Source: Asanoa ishikariensis
Lineage (GTDB): Bacteria; Actinomycetota; Actinomycetes; Mycobacteriales; Micromonosporaceae
Assembly (NCBI RefSeq): GCF_900107455.1
Contig: NZ_FNQB01000002.1
Location: 806,001-870,000 of the forward strand
Direction: 5' to 3'
Length of the DNA: 64,000 nt
Positions 7,859-17,023 of the stretch are shown in pieces (the stretch's first letter is position 1; the number at the start of each line of letters is the position of its first letter). Under the pieces are notes generated by a model, which did not search any database, had not been told where the DNA came from, and saw only the letters and a program-made list of their open reading frames with translations. The position numbers and the translations under genes are program-made.

Positions 7859-9130
7859 TCAGGAGACCGACTGGTTGGTATCACGCGGGATCACCGGTAG
7901 GTTGCCTCTCCCCACCGGTGAATCTGATTTGTAACCTTTTCGCGTCTGACGCAGCAACCGATCCCACAGTCGGATGTACGACTTGGCCTGGTGATCCCAG
8001 GCAAGCTGGTCGACGAACCGGGCTCGGGCGATCCGGCTCATCGTCGTGCGCGCCGCGCTGTCGCTCAGCAACAGATCGAGCGCCTTGGCGAGCTCGTCCG
8101 GCGCGCCGGACGGCACGTAGAGCGCCGCGCCCTCGGCGGTGCGCCGGGTCTCCAACAGGTCGACGGCGACCACCGGGAGACCGCGGGCGACGTATTCGAC
8201 TGTCTTGGCCATCGTCGACAGGTCGGCCATCTTGGTCGGCGGGTCCGGCTGGATCGCGAGCGTCGCGGAGTTGAGCAGGGCGTCGACCTCGTCGGCCTCG
8301 AGCCAGCCGCGGAACTCGACCACGTCGTCGAGCTTGCGGGCGGTGGCCAGCTCGCGCAGGCCGGGCAGGCACTCGCCGTCGCCGGCGACCACCAGCTTCC
8401 AGTCGGCCGCGCCGCGCAGGCCGATGAGCTGTTCGGCGGCGAGCACGGCGGCCTCGACGTGGTCCTGCGGGTTGATGACGCCGAGGTAGACGATGGTCTG
8501 GCGGCCGGCCGGGCGGGGTCGTTCGGTGTAGGCCACCTCGGCGATGGCCGGGCCGTTGCGGACCACGACAACCTTGTCGGGGTCGACGCCGCCGCGGCTG
8601 ATCGCCAGGTCGCGGTAGGACTCGTTGGTCGAGACCACGGCGGTCGCCCGGCGCCAGGACATCCGCTCGAACCACCGCAGGACGGCCAGCACCCGCGGGT
8701 TCGGGGTGTCCGTCTTGCACTCGTAGAGCTCGGGGCTCAGGTCGTGGTGGTCGAAGACGAACGGGCGGCCCAGCGCGCGCATCAGCAGCGCCAGGACCCA
8801 GAAGACGTCCGGCGGGTTGCACGCCTGCACGGCGTCGACTCGGGTGCGCACCATCAGGCCGAGTAGCCGGGCGGTGACCGCGAGCAGGGCCCAGGCGAAC
8901 TCGAAGGCGAACGACAGCACCCCGGCCCCGGCGAGCGGCTGGCGGAACGACCGGATGGCGGTCGACCGGCTGCCCGGCAGCGTGGTCAGGCCGGCGGGGC
9001 CTCGCGGGCAGATCACCGTGACCTGGTAGCCGGCTTCTTCCAGCGCCAGGCACTCACGGATCACCCGTCGGTCTCGTTCGACCGGCAGGTTCACCACGAC
9101 GATGACCACATGCCCCCGCGATTCGGTCAT
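7859..9130 (-). CDS. Family 4 glycosyltransferase
   Basis: A 423-residue GT-B fold enzyme, first gene of the minus-strand exopolysaccharide operon. The N-terminal half contains HVVIVVVNLPVERDRRV and FDHHDLSPELYE. The C-terminal half has VVRNGP, VVAGDGE, FRGW and the P-LAIQP-DPPTK-AD-STMAKTVEYVA donor-site region. The ATG start at 9130 is preferred over the GTG two codons upstream because AGAGGTGGAG sits immediately before it. Two short palindromes lie 15-48 bases upstream. The gene probably adds an early sugar of the repeat unit. The extreme C-terminus (RQTRKGYKSDSP) is basic and disordered. Confidence 0.88.
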   Translation of the reverse strand: MTESRGHVVIVVVNLPVERDRRVIRECLALEEAGYQVTVICPRGPAGLTTLPGSRSTAIRSFRQPLAGAGVLSFAFEFAWALLAVTARLLGLMVRTRVDAVQACNPPDVFWVLALLMRALGRPFVFDHHDLSPELYECKTDTPNPRVLAVLRWFERMSWRRATAVVSTNESYRDLAISRGGVDPDKVVVVRNGPAIAEVAYTERPRPAGRQTIVYLGVINPQDHVEAAVLAAEQLIGLRGAADWKLVVAGDGECLPGLRELATARKLDDVVEFRGWLEADEVDALLNSATLAIQPDPPTKMADLSTMAKTVEYVARGLPVVAVDLLETRRTAEGAALYVPSGAPDELAKALDLLLSDSAARTTMSRIARARFVDQLAWDHQAKSYIRLWDRLLRQTRKGYKSDSPVGRGNLPVIPRDTNQSVS

Positions 9131-9144
9131 CTCCACCTCTGGCT

Positions 9145-9156
9145 ACTGTGGACAGT
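9145..9156. promoter_or_regulatory. Palindromic candidate operator ACTGT-GG-ACAGT
   Basis: Five-base inverted arms around GG, 15 bases upstream of the glycosyltransferase ATG on the minus strand. The position fits an operator or promoter-proximal element. No cognate regulator is encoded nearby. Confidence 0.35.
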
Positions 9157-9164
9157 GCTGTGCA

Positions 9165-9178
9165 CTCCCTTAAGGGAG
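9165..9178. promoter_or_regulatory. Perfect 14-base palindrome CTCCCTTAAGGGAG
   Basis: A perfect inverted repeat 35-48 bases upstream of the first exopolysaccharide gene, in the expected promoter region. It has no loop, so it is better read as a protein-binding site than a terminator. Confidence 0.4.
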
Positions 9179-9475
9179 AGTTAACACAGGCGACGATGCT
9201 CTATCCGAACCACGCGTGGCAAGGGTGACCGAAGGTCAACCTGGTGTCGACTTCACTACATGTCGATGGCCGATCGGTCTATTGCTCGTCGGAGAATCGG
9301 ACCTTACTTGCTGGCGGGTCGGTCGGCCAAATCCCTGATGTGCCACCGGATTCTTCGGGTGCGCCGGATTTGATGCCAAAGGCCCGTCGCGAATCAGACA
9401 TCGCCTCCCCTTGATCTGGTCGCTAGCCTGTCCGCCACGTATGCGTGCAGGTAAATCTTGGGGGAGGTGGCGCGG

Positions 9476-12400
9476 ATGACGCGCCCACGACGTCCGCTGC
9501 GGACGATGTTGGCCGTGGCGCTGGTCGCCGGGGGGCTCAGCGCGCTCGCACACGCGCAGCCCGCGGCTGCGACCACGCTGCCGACCGGGTTCCAGGAACA
9601 AATCGTGTTCAGTGGGCTCAACCAGCCCACCAACATCGAATTCGCGCCGGACGGCCGCGTCTTCGTCGCCGAGAAGGGCGGCCGGGTCAAGGTCTACGAC
9701 AACCTCGCCGACCCGACCCCGACGGTGTTCGCCGACCTGTCGACCAACGTGTTCAACGTCTGGGACCGCGGCCTGCTCGGTCTCGCGCTGCCGCCGGACT
9801 TTCCGGCGAACCCCTACGTATACGTGCTTTACACCTATGACGCGCCACCCGGTCAGACCGCGCCGTACTGGAACGACAACTGTGGCGACGCCAACAACGG
9901 CCAGTGCGTGGTGCAGGGCCGACTGTCCCGGTTGCAGGCCGCCGGCAACGTGATGACCGGCAGCGAGCAGGTGCTCATCACCGATTGGTGCCAGCAGTTC
10001 CCCAGCCACTCGATCGGCGACCTCAAGTTCGGCGCCGACGGCATGCTCTATGTCACCGGCGGCGACGGCGCAAGCTTCAGCGCCACCGACTACGGCCAGC
10101 TCGGCACTCCGCGCAACCCGTGCGCCGACCCGCCGTCCGCGGTCGGCGGCGTGATGAACCCGCCCACCGCCGAGGGTGGCGCGCTGCGCTCGCAGGACGT
10201 GCGCTCGACCGGCGACCCGACCAGCCTCGACGGCGCGGTACTGCGGCTCAACCCGGCCACCGGCGCGGCCGCGGCCGGCAACCCACTGTCCGGCTCGGCC
10301 GACGCCAACGCCCGCCGGATCGTCGCGCACGGCCTGCGCAACCCGTTCCGGATGACGATCCGTCCCGGCACCAACGAGGTGTGGGCCGGCGACGTCGGCT
10401 GGAACGTGTGGGAAGAGGTCAACCGGGTGACCAACCCGACCGCGGGCGTCACCAACTTCGGCTGGCCCTGCTATGAGGGCATGGGCGTGATGGGCTCCTA
10501 CGACGGCGCCAACCTCAACCTGTGCGAGTCGCTCTACACCGCGGGCGGGCACGCCCAGCCGTACTACACGTACAACCACACCGGCGCGGTCGTCCCGGGC
10601 GAGAACTGCGGCAACGGCGGCGACGCGATCAGCGGTCTGGCGTTCTACCCGACCAGCGGCGGCAACTATCCGGCGGCGTACGCGGGCGGGCTTTTCTTCG
10701 CCGACTACTCCCGCAACTGCATCTGGGCGATGAAGCCGACCAGCCCGGGCGGGCTGCCGTCCACGGCCGCGATCGAAGCCTTCGGGCAGGCCGCGGCCGG
10801 CCCGGTGGACCTGGCGATGGGGCCGGGCAACGAGCTCTACTACGTCGACCTGGGCGGCACCGTCCGGCGGATCCGCTATTTCCCCGGCAACCAGCCGCCG
10901 GTGGCCGCGTTCAGCGCCACCCCGGTGGCGGGCCAGCCGCTGCGGCTCGACTTCGACGCCGCCGCCTCGACCGACGCGGACCCGGCCGACCAGGGCCGGC
11001 TGACCTACGCCTGGGACTTCACCAACGACGGCTCGACCGACGCGACCGGGGTGACCACCAGCTTCACCTACCCGGCCTCGGGCAGCTACACGGCGAAGCT
11101 CACGGTGACCGACACCCTCGGCGCCGGTGACACGCACCTCGTGACCATCCAACCCGGCCGCACCGCGCCGGTGGCCACGATCGACACCCCGGCCGCGTCG
11201 ACGACCTGGAAGGTGGGCGACCAGATCGGCTTCACCGGTCACGGCAGCGATGCCGAGCAGGGCACCCTGCCGGCGTCCGCGCTGTCGTGGCGGCTGCGGA
11301 TGCACCACTGCGAGAGCGTCGGCAACTGCCACGTGCACGAGGTGCAGCAGTGGGCCGGCGCCGCGGGCGGCACGTTCGTCGCGCCCGACCACGAGTATCC
11401 GTCCTACTTGGAGCTCGAGCTGACGGCGACCGACGCCGACGGGCTGAGCAACACGGTGTCCCGCCAGCTCGACCCGAAGACGGTCGACCTGACCTTCCGC
11501 AGCAACCCCGCGGGCCTGTCGCTCAACGTCGGCGCGTTCACGGGCCCGACCCCGTTCACCCGCACCGTCATCCAGGGCTCGACCAACACGGTCAGCGCGC
11601 CTTCGCCGCAGAGCGCGGGCGGGTCGGTCAACACGTTCGCGAACTGGTCCGACGGTGGTGCCAACAGCCACGTGATCACCGCGCCGACCGCGGCCGCGAC
11701 CTACACCGCCACGTTCACCAGCGTGGCCGGCTGTGCCGACAGCTTCGGCTACGTCTGCACCACGCAGACCGGCCAGCCGTTCGCCGCGGCCGACGGCGCG
11801 GTGCTGCCGCTGACCGGTGACGACGCGGTCACGCCGGTCTCGCTGCCGTTCCCGTTCCGGTTGTACGGCCAGGAGTACGGCAGTGCCTGGGTGTCCACCA
11901 ACGGCTTCGTCTCGTTCGCCGACCCGGGTCAGGCGGGGCTGGTCGCGGTCAACAGCGCCCTGCCGAACAGCAGCGCGCCCAACGCCGCGGTCTACCCGTT
12001 CTGGGACGACCTGGTGCAGCGCGCCGACTCGACGGTGCGCACCGGGGTGAGCGGCACGGCGCCCAACCGGAAGTTCACCGTGGAATGGCGCAACAGCGGC
12101 TACTACGGCTCCAACTCCGGGCGTGTCCGGTTCTCCGCCGTGTTCGGTGAGGACGGCAGCATCACGTACCACTACGCCGACCTGTCCACCGCAGACCGCG
12201 AAGAGGGCAACTCCGCCACGGTCGGCATCGAGGACGGTTCGGGCACGGTCGGGCTCGCGTACTCCGTGGACCAGCCGGTCCTGCGCGACGGCACCACGGT
12301 GACGTTCTCGCCGCCCGGTGGCACGCCGCCGCCGACCACCGGCACCATCTCCGGCGTGGTCAGCGCCAACGGGAGCCCGTTGGCCGGTGCCACGCTGACG

Positions 12401-13159
12401 CTGTCACCGTCCGGACGCACGGCGACCAGCGCGGGCAACGGTTCCTACCAGTTCACCGCGGTGCCGGCGGGCGCCTACACGGTTTCCGGCACGGCGCCGG
12501 GCGGCTTCACCGGCTCCTCCCCGGTGACCGTGACGGCGGGCGGCGCGCACACCGTCAACCTGACGCTGACCGGGCCGCCGCCGAGCTCCGGCGACTACAC
12601 CAAGACGACGCAGGCGCGACCGTACGTGTCCACGGCGGACGGCACGGTGCTGCCGGTGACCGGTGACGACGCGGTCGGCCAGGTCACGCTGCCGTTCGGC
12701 TTCGAGTTCTACGGCCAGCAGCAGACCACCGCCTGGGTGTCGACGAACGGCGTGCTGTCGTTCGTGAACCCGGGCGGCGCGACGCCGGAGAACACCGCGC
12801 TCCCGACGGCCGCACTGCCGAACGCGGCCCTATACCCGTACTGGGACGACCTCGTGCAGCGCTCCGGCAGTGTGATCCGCACGAAGGTGGTCGGCTCCGC
12901 GCCCAACCGGCAGTTCGTCGTCGACTGGTTCAACACCGGTATGTACGGCTCGTCGTCGGCGCGGATCTCGGCGCAGGTGGTGCTCTCCGAATCCGGTGAG
13001 ATCGCCTTCAACTACGCCGACCTGGCGTCGTCCGCGCGAGAGCGCGGCGACTCCGCGACGGTCGGCATCGAGGACGCGACCGGCGCCAACGCCGTGCAAC
13101 ACTCCCTCAACCAGGGCGTGCTGAACAACGGTGAGGCGATCGTGTTCACGCCCAACTGA
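9476..13159 (+). CDS. Secreted PQQ-type sugar dehydrogenase with PKD and surface-type repeat domains
   Basis: A 1,227-residue exported protein. The ATG at 9476 follows GGGGGAGG. The signal peptide has an RPRRPLR n-region, a hydrophobic core and AHA or AAA cleavage options near residues 27-33. Residues about 36-465 form a glucose/sorbosone dehydrogenase-type beta-propeller (FAPDGRVFVAEKGG, DLKFGADGMLYVTGGDG, GDVGWNVWEEVN). About 472-560 is a PKD domain (AYAWDFTNDGS-like). Two Ig-like stretches follow. A nidogen-like module (LPFPFRLYG, WVSTNGFVSF, YPFWDDLV) occurs twice, at about 758-945 and 1040-1227, separated by a carboxypeptidase-regulatory-like domain (955-1032). It likely oxidises or binds a sugar or polysaccharide outside the cell. 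Its neighbour downstream is a full-length paralogue. Confidence 0.88.
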   Translation: MTRPRRPLRTMLAVALVAGGLSALAHAQPAAATTLPTGFQEQIVFSGLNQPTNIEFAPDGRVFVAEKGGRVKVYDNLADPTPTVFADLSTNVFNVWDRGLLGLALPPDFPANPYVYVLYTYDAPPGQTAPYWNDNCGDANNGQCVVQGRLSRLQAAGNVMTGSEQVLITDWCQQFPSHSIGDLKFGADGMLYVTGGDGASFSATDYGQLGTPRNPCADPPSAVGGVMNPPTAEGGALRSQDVRSTGDPTSLDGAVLRLNPATGAAAAGNPLSGSADANARRIVAHGLRNPFRMTIRPGTNEVWAGDVGWNVWEEVNRVTNPTAGVTNFGWPCYEGMGVMGSYDGANLNLCESLYTAGGHAQPYYTYNHTGAVVPGENCGNGGDAISGLAFYPTSGGNYPAAYAGGLFFADYSRNCIWAMKPTSPGGLPSTAAIEAFGQAAAGPVDLAMGPGNELYYVDLGGTVRRIRYFPGNQPPVAAFSATPVAGQPLRLDFDAAASTDADPADQGRLTYAWDFTNDGSTDATGVTTSFTYPASGSYTAKLTVTDTLGAGDTHLVTIQPGRTAPVATIDTPAASTTWKVGDQIGFTGHGSDAEQGTLPASALSWRLRMHHCESVGNCHVHEVQQWAGAAGGTFVAPDHEYPSYLELELTATDADGLSNTVSRQLDPKTVDLTFRSNPAGLSLNVGAFTGPTPFTRTVIQGSTNTVSAPSPQSAGGSVNTFANWSDGGANSHVITAPTAAATYTATFTSVAGCADSFGYVCTTQTGQPFAAADGAVLPLTGDDAVTPVSLPFPFRLYGQEYGSAWVSTNGFVSFADPGQAGLVAVNSALPNSSAPNAAVYPFWDDLVQRADSTVRTGVSGTAPNRKFTVEWRNSGYYGSNSGRVRFSAVFGEDGSITYHYADLSTADREEGNSATVGIEDGSGTVGLAYSVDQPVLRDGTTVTFSPPGGTPPPTTGTISGVVSANGSPLAGATLTLSPSGRTATSAGNGSYQFTAVPAGAYTVSGTAPGGFTGSSPVTVTAGGAHTVNLTLTGPPPSSGDYTKTTQARPYVSTADGTVLPVTGDDAVGQVTLPFGFEFYGQQQTTAWVSTNGVLSFVNPGGATPENTALPTAALPNAALYPYWDDLVQRSGSVIRTKVVGSAPNRQFVVDWFNTGMYGSSSARISAQVVLSESGEIAFNYADLASSARERGDSATVGIEDATGANAVQHSLNQGVLNNGEAIVFTPN

Positions 13160-13175
13160 ATGCCTCATGGCCCTG

Positions 13176-13203
13176 ACCGGACGGGCAAATAGGCCCGTCC
13201 GGT
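13176..13203. terminator. Perfect 11-base-pair hairpin between the two dehydrogenase paralogues
   Basis: The arms ACCGGACGGGC (13176-13186) and GCCCGTCCGGT (13193-13203) pair perfectly around the loop AAATAG. It starts 17 bases after the upstream stop codon. No U-tract follows, which is common for GC-rich actinobacterial terminators. It implies the two paralogues are at least partly separate transcription units. Confidence 0.75.
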
Positions 13204-13296
13204 TAACGGGACCGGTCAGGAAGCTGACGATCGGATGTCACGCGACGCGTGAACATGTGATGTCGTCGTCATCCGCATCGCGGGATGGAGCAGAGC

Positions 13297-16200
13297 GTGT
13301 CGTTGAGCGTGCGCCGGTTTTTGGCCGGCCTGCTGACGTTGGTCTTGGGCGCGCCCCTGACCGTGGGCGCGCTGGCCGCGCCGGCCGCGGCCGGCCCGCC
13401 ACCGGCCGGCTTCACCGAGCAGGTGGTGATGACCGGCCTGAGCAGCCCCACGAAGCTGGTCTTCGCGCCCGACGGGCGGATCCTGATCGCGCAGAAGAAC
13501 GGCGTCATCAAGATCTACGACAGCCTCTCCGACACGACGCCGACGGTCTTCGCCGACCTGAGCAGCGAGGTCTTCACCTACGGCGACCTGGGCCTGCTCA
13601 GCATGGCCGTGCCGCCGGACTTCCCCGACTCGCCCTACGTCTACGTCAGTTACACCTACGACGGCCCGATCGGCGGCAGCGCGCCGACCTACAACGACCA
13701 GTGCGCGGTGCTGGGTGACTGCGTCGTCAGCAACCGGGTCTCCCGGCTGCGGATCGCCGGCAATGTCATGACCGGCAGCGAGCAGGTCCTGCTCCACGAC
13801 TGGTGCCACGTCTACGAGACGCACGCCGTCGGCAACGTCGGTTTCGGTCCCGACGGCGCGCTCTACGTCAGCGGCGGCGACGGCGCGTCTCCGTCCTTTC
13901 CCGACTACGGCCAGCGCGGCGCGGTCACCAACCCCTGCGGTGACCCGGGCGCCCCGGTCGGCGGCACGATGACCCCGCCGACCGCCGAGGGCGGCGCGCT
14001 GCGCTCGCAGGACGTGCGCACGCCGGGCGACCCGACCGGCCTGTCCGGCACCTTCATCCGGGTCGACCCGGCGACCGGCGCCGCGCTGCCCGACAACCCG
14101 ATGGCCGGCAGCTCGGACCCCAACACCCGCCGGATCCTGGCGTACGGCCTGCGCAACCCGTACCGCTGGGTGTTCCGGCCCGGCACTTCCGAGGTCTGGT
14201 TCGGCGACGTCGGCTGGCGGCTCTGGGAGGAGATCGACCGGCTGCCCGACCCGCTCAACGGCCCGGTCGAGAACTTCGGCTGGCCCTGCTACGAGGGTGA
14301 CGGCCGGATGAACGGCTACGACTCGCCCAACCTCTCGCTCTGCGAGAGCCTCTACGCGCAGGGCGCGAACGCCGTCGTGCAGCCGCAGTACACCTACAAC
14401 CACGCGGCCGCGGTGGTGTCCGGCGACGGCTGCCCGACCGGCGGCTCGTCGCCCAGCGCGCTGGCGTTCTACCCGACCAGCGGCGGCAACTACCCGGCCA
14501 CGTACCAGGGCGCGCTGTTCTGGGGTGACTACGCACGGCAGTGCATCTGGGCCATGCTGCCGGGCGCCGGCGGCGTGCCCGACCGCGACCACATCGTGCC
14601 GTTCACCTCGACCGCGGCGACGCCGGTCGACCTGCAGATCGGCCCGGACAAGCGGCTCTACTACGTCGACCACAGCGGCGGGACGATCCGGCGGTTCAAC
14701 TACAACACCGGCAACCAGCCCCCGACCGCCGCCGTGACCGCGACGCCGGCCGCCGGCAACGCCCCGCTCACGGTCAGCTTCGACGCGTCCGGCTCGACCG
14801 ACCCCGACGCCGGCGAGGTCCTCTCCTACCAGTGGGACTTCACCGACAACGGCTCGTGGGACGCGGCGGGGGCGACCGCCTCCTACACGTACGGGAGCAC
14901 CGGCACCTACACCGCCCGGCTGCGGGTCAGCGACCTCGCCGGCCTGTCGGCGGAGAAGACCGTGCAGATCCTGGTCGGCACCGGCGCGCCGACGGCCGTG
15001 ATCGACACGCCGGCCAGCAACCCGAACTTCAAGGTCGGCGACGCGGTCTCGTTCAGCGGGCACGCCACCGACCCGCAGCAGGGCACCCTGCCGGCCTCGG
15101 CGCTGCACTGGCAGTTGCTGATGCAGCACTGCTACGCGGCCGACAACTGCCACACGCACAACGTGCAGGAATGGGACGGCGTCTCGTCCGGGACGTTCAA
15201 CGCGCCCGACCACGAGTATCCGTCCTATCTGGAGCTCAAGCTGACCGCCACCGACAACGGCGGGCTCACCCACACGGTCACCCGCCGGCTCGACCCGCGC
15301 AGCGTCGACCTGACCTTCACCAGCAACCCACCCGGGCTCCAGCTCAGCGTCAACGGCGTGCTCGTGACGACGCCCGCGACGGAGACGGTGCTGGCCGGCT
15401 CGACGAACTCGGTGAGCGCGCCGACACCGCAGTCCGGCTACGCGTTCCAGAGCTGGTCCGACGGCGGCGCGGCGACGCACGTGATCACCGCGCCGAGCAC
15501 GGCGACCACGTACGGCGCGACCTTCACGTCGACACACGAGGGCGGCGACGGCTACGAGATGAGCGACGCGACCGGGCAGCCGTTCGTGGCCGCCGACGCG
15601 ACGACGCTGCCGATGGCCGGTGACGACGTCAAGCAGCAGGTGTCGCTGCCGTTCGCGTTCCCGTTCTACGGCGTACCGCAGAACAACGTGTGGGTGACCA
15701 GCAACGGATTCCTGTCGTTCGCCGACCCGGGCCAGGCGGGGCTGATCGCGGTCAACAGCGCCCTGCCCAACGGCAGCGCCCCCAACGCCGCCATCTACCC
15801 GTTCTGGGACGACCTGGTGCTGCGGGCGGACTCGTCGATGCGCACCGAGACCCTCGGCTCCGCACCGGACCGGCGCTTCGTGGTGGAGTGGCACAACGTC
15901 GGGCACTACGGCTCCAACTCGGCGCGGCTGTCGGTCAGCGCGGTGCTGCACGAGTCGGGCCGGATCGACTTCAACTACGACGACCTCAGCAGCGCCCGCG
16001 AGGACGGCAACTCGGCGACGGTGGGCATCGAGGACCCGGCCGGCTCGACAGCGCTGACCTACTCGTTCAACCAGGCGAACCTCGACAACGGCAAGCGGGT
16101 CTCGTTCACGCCAGCGGGTTCCGGGTCCGACGACCCGCCGCCGGCACCGACCACGGGCACGGTCAGCGGCGTGGTGACCAACGCGGGCACGGGCAACCCG

Positions 16201-16983
16201 ATCGTCGGCGCGGCGGTGACCCTCACACCGGGCAGCGGCTCGACCACCACCACGAGCGGCGGCGCCTATCAGTTCGGCGCGGTGGCTCCGGGCACCTACA
16301 CGGTGACCGCGACCTCGGCGGGCCAGTCGGCCTCGAAGTCGGTGACGGTGAGCGCCGGTGGCACGGCCACGGCCAACCTGGCGCTGGGCAGCACGGCGCC
16401 GCCACCTAGCGGCGGCTACACCAAGACGACCCAGACGCGGACGTACGTGCCGGCGACCGGCGGCACCGACGTCGCGCTCACGGGCGACGACGCGACGGCC
16501 CAGATCGACCTGCCGTTCCCGGTGCCGTTCTACGGCCAGGCGAAGTCGCAGGCCTGGATCTCGACCAACGGTTTCGTCTCGTTCGCCGAGCCCGACTGGG
16601 CCCAGCCGGAGAACGTGGCGATCCCGGCGACGGCTCTGCCGAACGCGGCGGTCTACCCGTACTGGGACGACCTGGTGATGCGCGCCGACAGCACGATCCG
16701 CACGAAGGTCAGCGGCTCGGCGCCCAACCGCGAACTGACCGTCGAGTGGAACAACATCGGCCAGTACGGCTCGGCGTCGGCCCGCGTCTCGATCGAGGCC
16801 ATCTTCGGGGAGAACGGCACCATCGTCTTCAACTACACGAGCCTGGCCGCGTCGAAGACCCGCGAACGCGGCGACAGCGCCACGGTGGGCGTGGAGAACC
16901 CGACCGGCACGGCCGCCATCCAGCACTCGCTCAACCAGGCGGTCCTCGCGGACAACCAGGCCATCGTCTTCACCCCGAACTGA
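13297..16983 (+). CDS. Second secreted PQQ-type sugar dehydrogenase with the same domain train
   Basis: A 1,228-residue paralogue of the preceding gene, collinear over its whole length. Order: signal peptide (hydrophobic core LLTLVLGAPLTVGALAAPAAA), dehydrogenase propeller (about 35-465), PKD domain, Ig-like region, nidogen-like module, carboxypeptidase-regulatory-like domain (GTVSGVVTNAGTGNPIVGAAVT) and a second nidogen-like module. I prefer the GTG at 13297 because GGAG ends six bases before it; an ATG at 13285 is in frame but has no ribosome site. Sequence differences are spread evenly, so the duplication looks old. Function is probably the same class of extracellular sugar oxidation or surface attachment. 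Confidence 0.87.
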   Translation: MSLSVRRFLAGLLTLVLGAPLTVGALAAPAAAGPPPAGFTEQVVMTGLSSPTKLVFAPDGRILIAQKNGVIKIYDSLSDTTPTVFADLSSEVFTYGDLGLLSMAVPPDFPDSPYVYVSYTYDGPIGGSAPTYNDQCAVLGDCVVSNRVSRLRIAGNVMTGSEQVLLHDWCHVYETHAVGNVGFGPDGALYVSGGDGASPSFPDYGQRGAVTNPCGDPGAPVGGTMTPPTAEGGALRSQDVRTPGDPTGLSGTFIRVDPATGAALPDNPMAGSSDPNTRRILAYGLRNPYRWVFRPGTSEVWFGDVGWRLWEEIDRLPDPLNGPVENFGWPCYEGDGRMNGYDSPNLSLCESLYAQGANAVVQPQYTYNHAAAVVSGDGCPTGGSSPSALAFYPTSGGNYPATYQGALFWGDYARQCIWAMLPGAGGVPDRDHIVPFTSTAATPVDLQIGPDKRLYYVDHSGGTIRRFNYNTGNQPPTAAVTATPAAGNAPLTVSFDASGSTDPDAGEVLSYQWDFTDNGSWDAAGATASYTYGSTGTYTARLRVSDLAGLSAEKTVQILVGTGAPTAVIDTPASNPNFKVGDAVSFSGHATDPQQGTLPASALHWQLLMQHCYAADNCHTHNVQEWDGVSSGTFNAPDHEYPSYLELKLTATDNGGLTHTVTRRLDPRSVDLTFTSNPPGLQLSVNGVLVTTPATETVLAGSTNSVSAPTPQSGYAFQSWSDGGAATHVITAPSTATTYGATFTSTHEGGDGYEMSDATGQPFVAADATTLPMAGDDVKQQVSLPFAFPFYGVPQNNVWVTSNGFLSFADPGQAGLIAVNSALPNGSAPNAAIYPFWDDLVLRADSSMRTETLGSAPDRRFVVEWHNVGHYGSNSARLSVSAVLHESGRIDFNYDDLSSAREDGNSATVGIEDPAGSTALTYSFNQANLDNGKRVSFTPAGSGSDDPPPAPTTGTVSGVVTNAGTGNPIVGAAVTLTPGSGSTTTTSGGAYQFGAVAPGTYTVTATSAGQSASKSVTVSAGGTATANLALGSTAPPPSGGYTKTTQTRTYVPATGGTDVALTGDDATAQIDLPFPVPFYGQAKSQAWISTNGFVSFAEPDWAQPENVAIPATALPNAAVYPYWDDLVMRADSTIRTKVSGSAPNRELTVEWNNIGQYGSASARVSIEAIFGENGTIVFNYTSLAASKTRERGDSATVGVENPTGTAAIQHSLNQAVLADNQAIVFTPN

Positions 16984-17023
16984 GGGCTTGTCCGGAGCGG
17001 CCCAGGGTCTCTACGGTCGCTGG

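Larger units (their letters stand above)
9131..9475. promoter_or_regulatory. Divergent intergenic region between the exopolysaccharide operon and the sugar-dehydrogenase genes
   Basis: This 345-base gap lies between two divergent genes. Near the glycosyltransferase end it holds ACTGTGGACAGT (9145-9156; 5-base arms, GG centre) and the perfect 14-base palindrome CTCCCTTAAGGGAG (9165-9178). Both sit just upstream of the operon start and are candidate operators. The rest (9180-9460) shows no convincing open frame, tRNA or strong hairpin. GGGGGAGG at about 9460-9467 is the ribosome site for the next gene. Confidence 0.5.

Noticed and set aside
9236-12172. A 978-codon open frame on the minus strand opposite the first dehydrogenase gene
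   Set aside because: It is Arg/Gly/His/Val-rich with no domain and mirrors the third-position GC of the plus-strand gene. The plus strand has signal peptide, ribosome site and clear domains.
11750-13150. Repeated segments in the dehydrogenase genes as a CRISPR or DNA repeat
   Set aside because: They are diverged protein-domain duplications of about 180 codons, without regular spacers.
13216-16926. A 1,236-codon open frame on the minus strand opposite the second dehydrogenase gene
   Set aside because: Same shadow composition as opposite the first paralogue. The parallel shadows simply reflect the homology of the two plus-strand genes.
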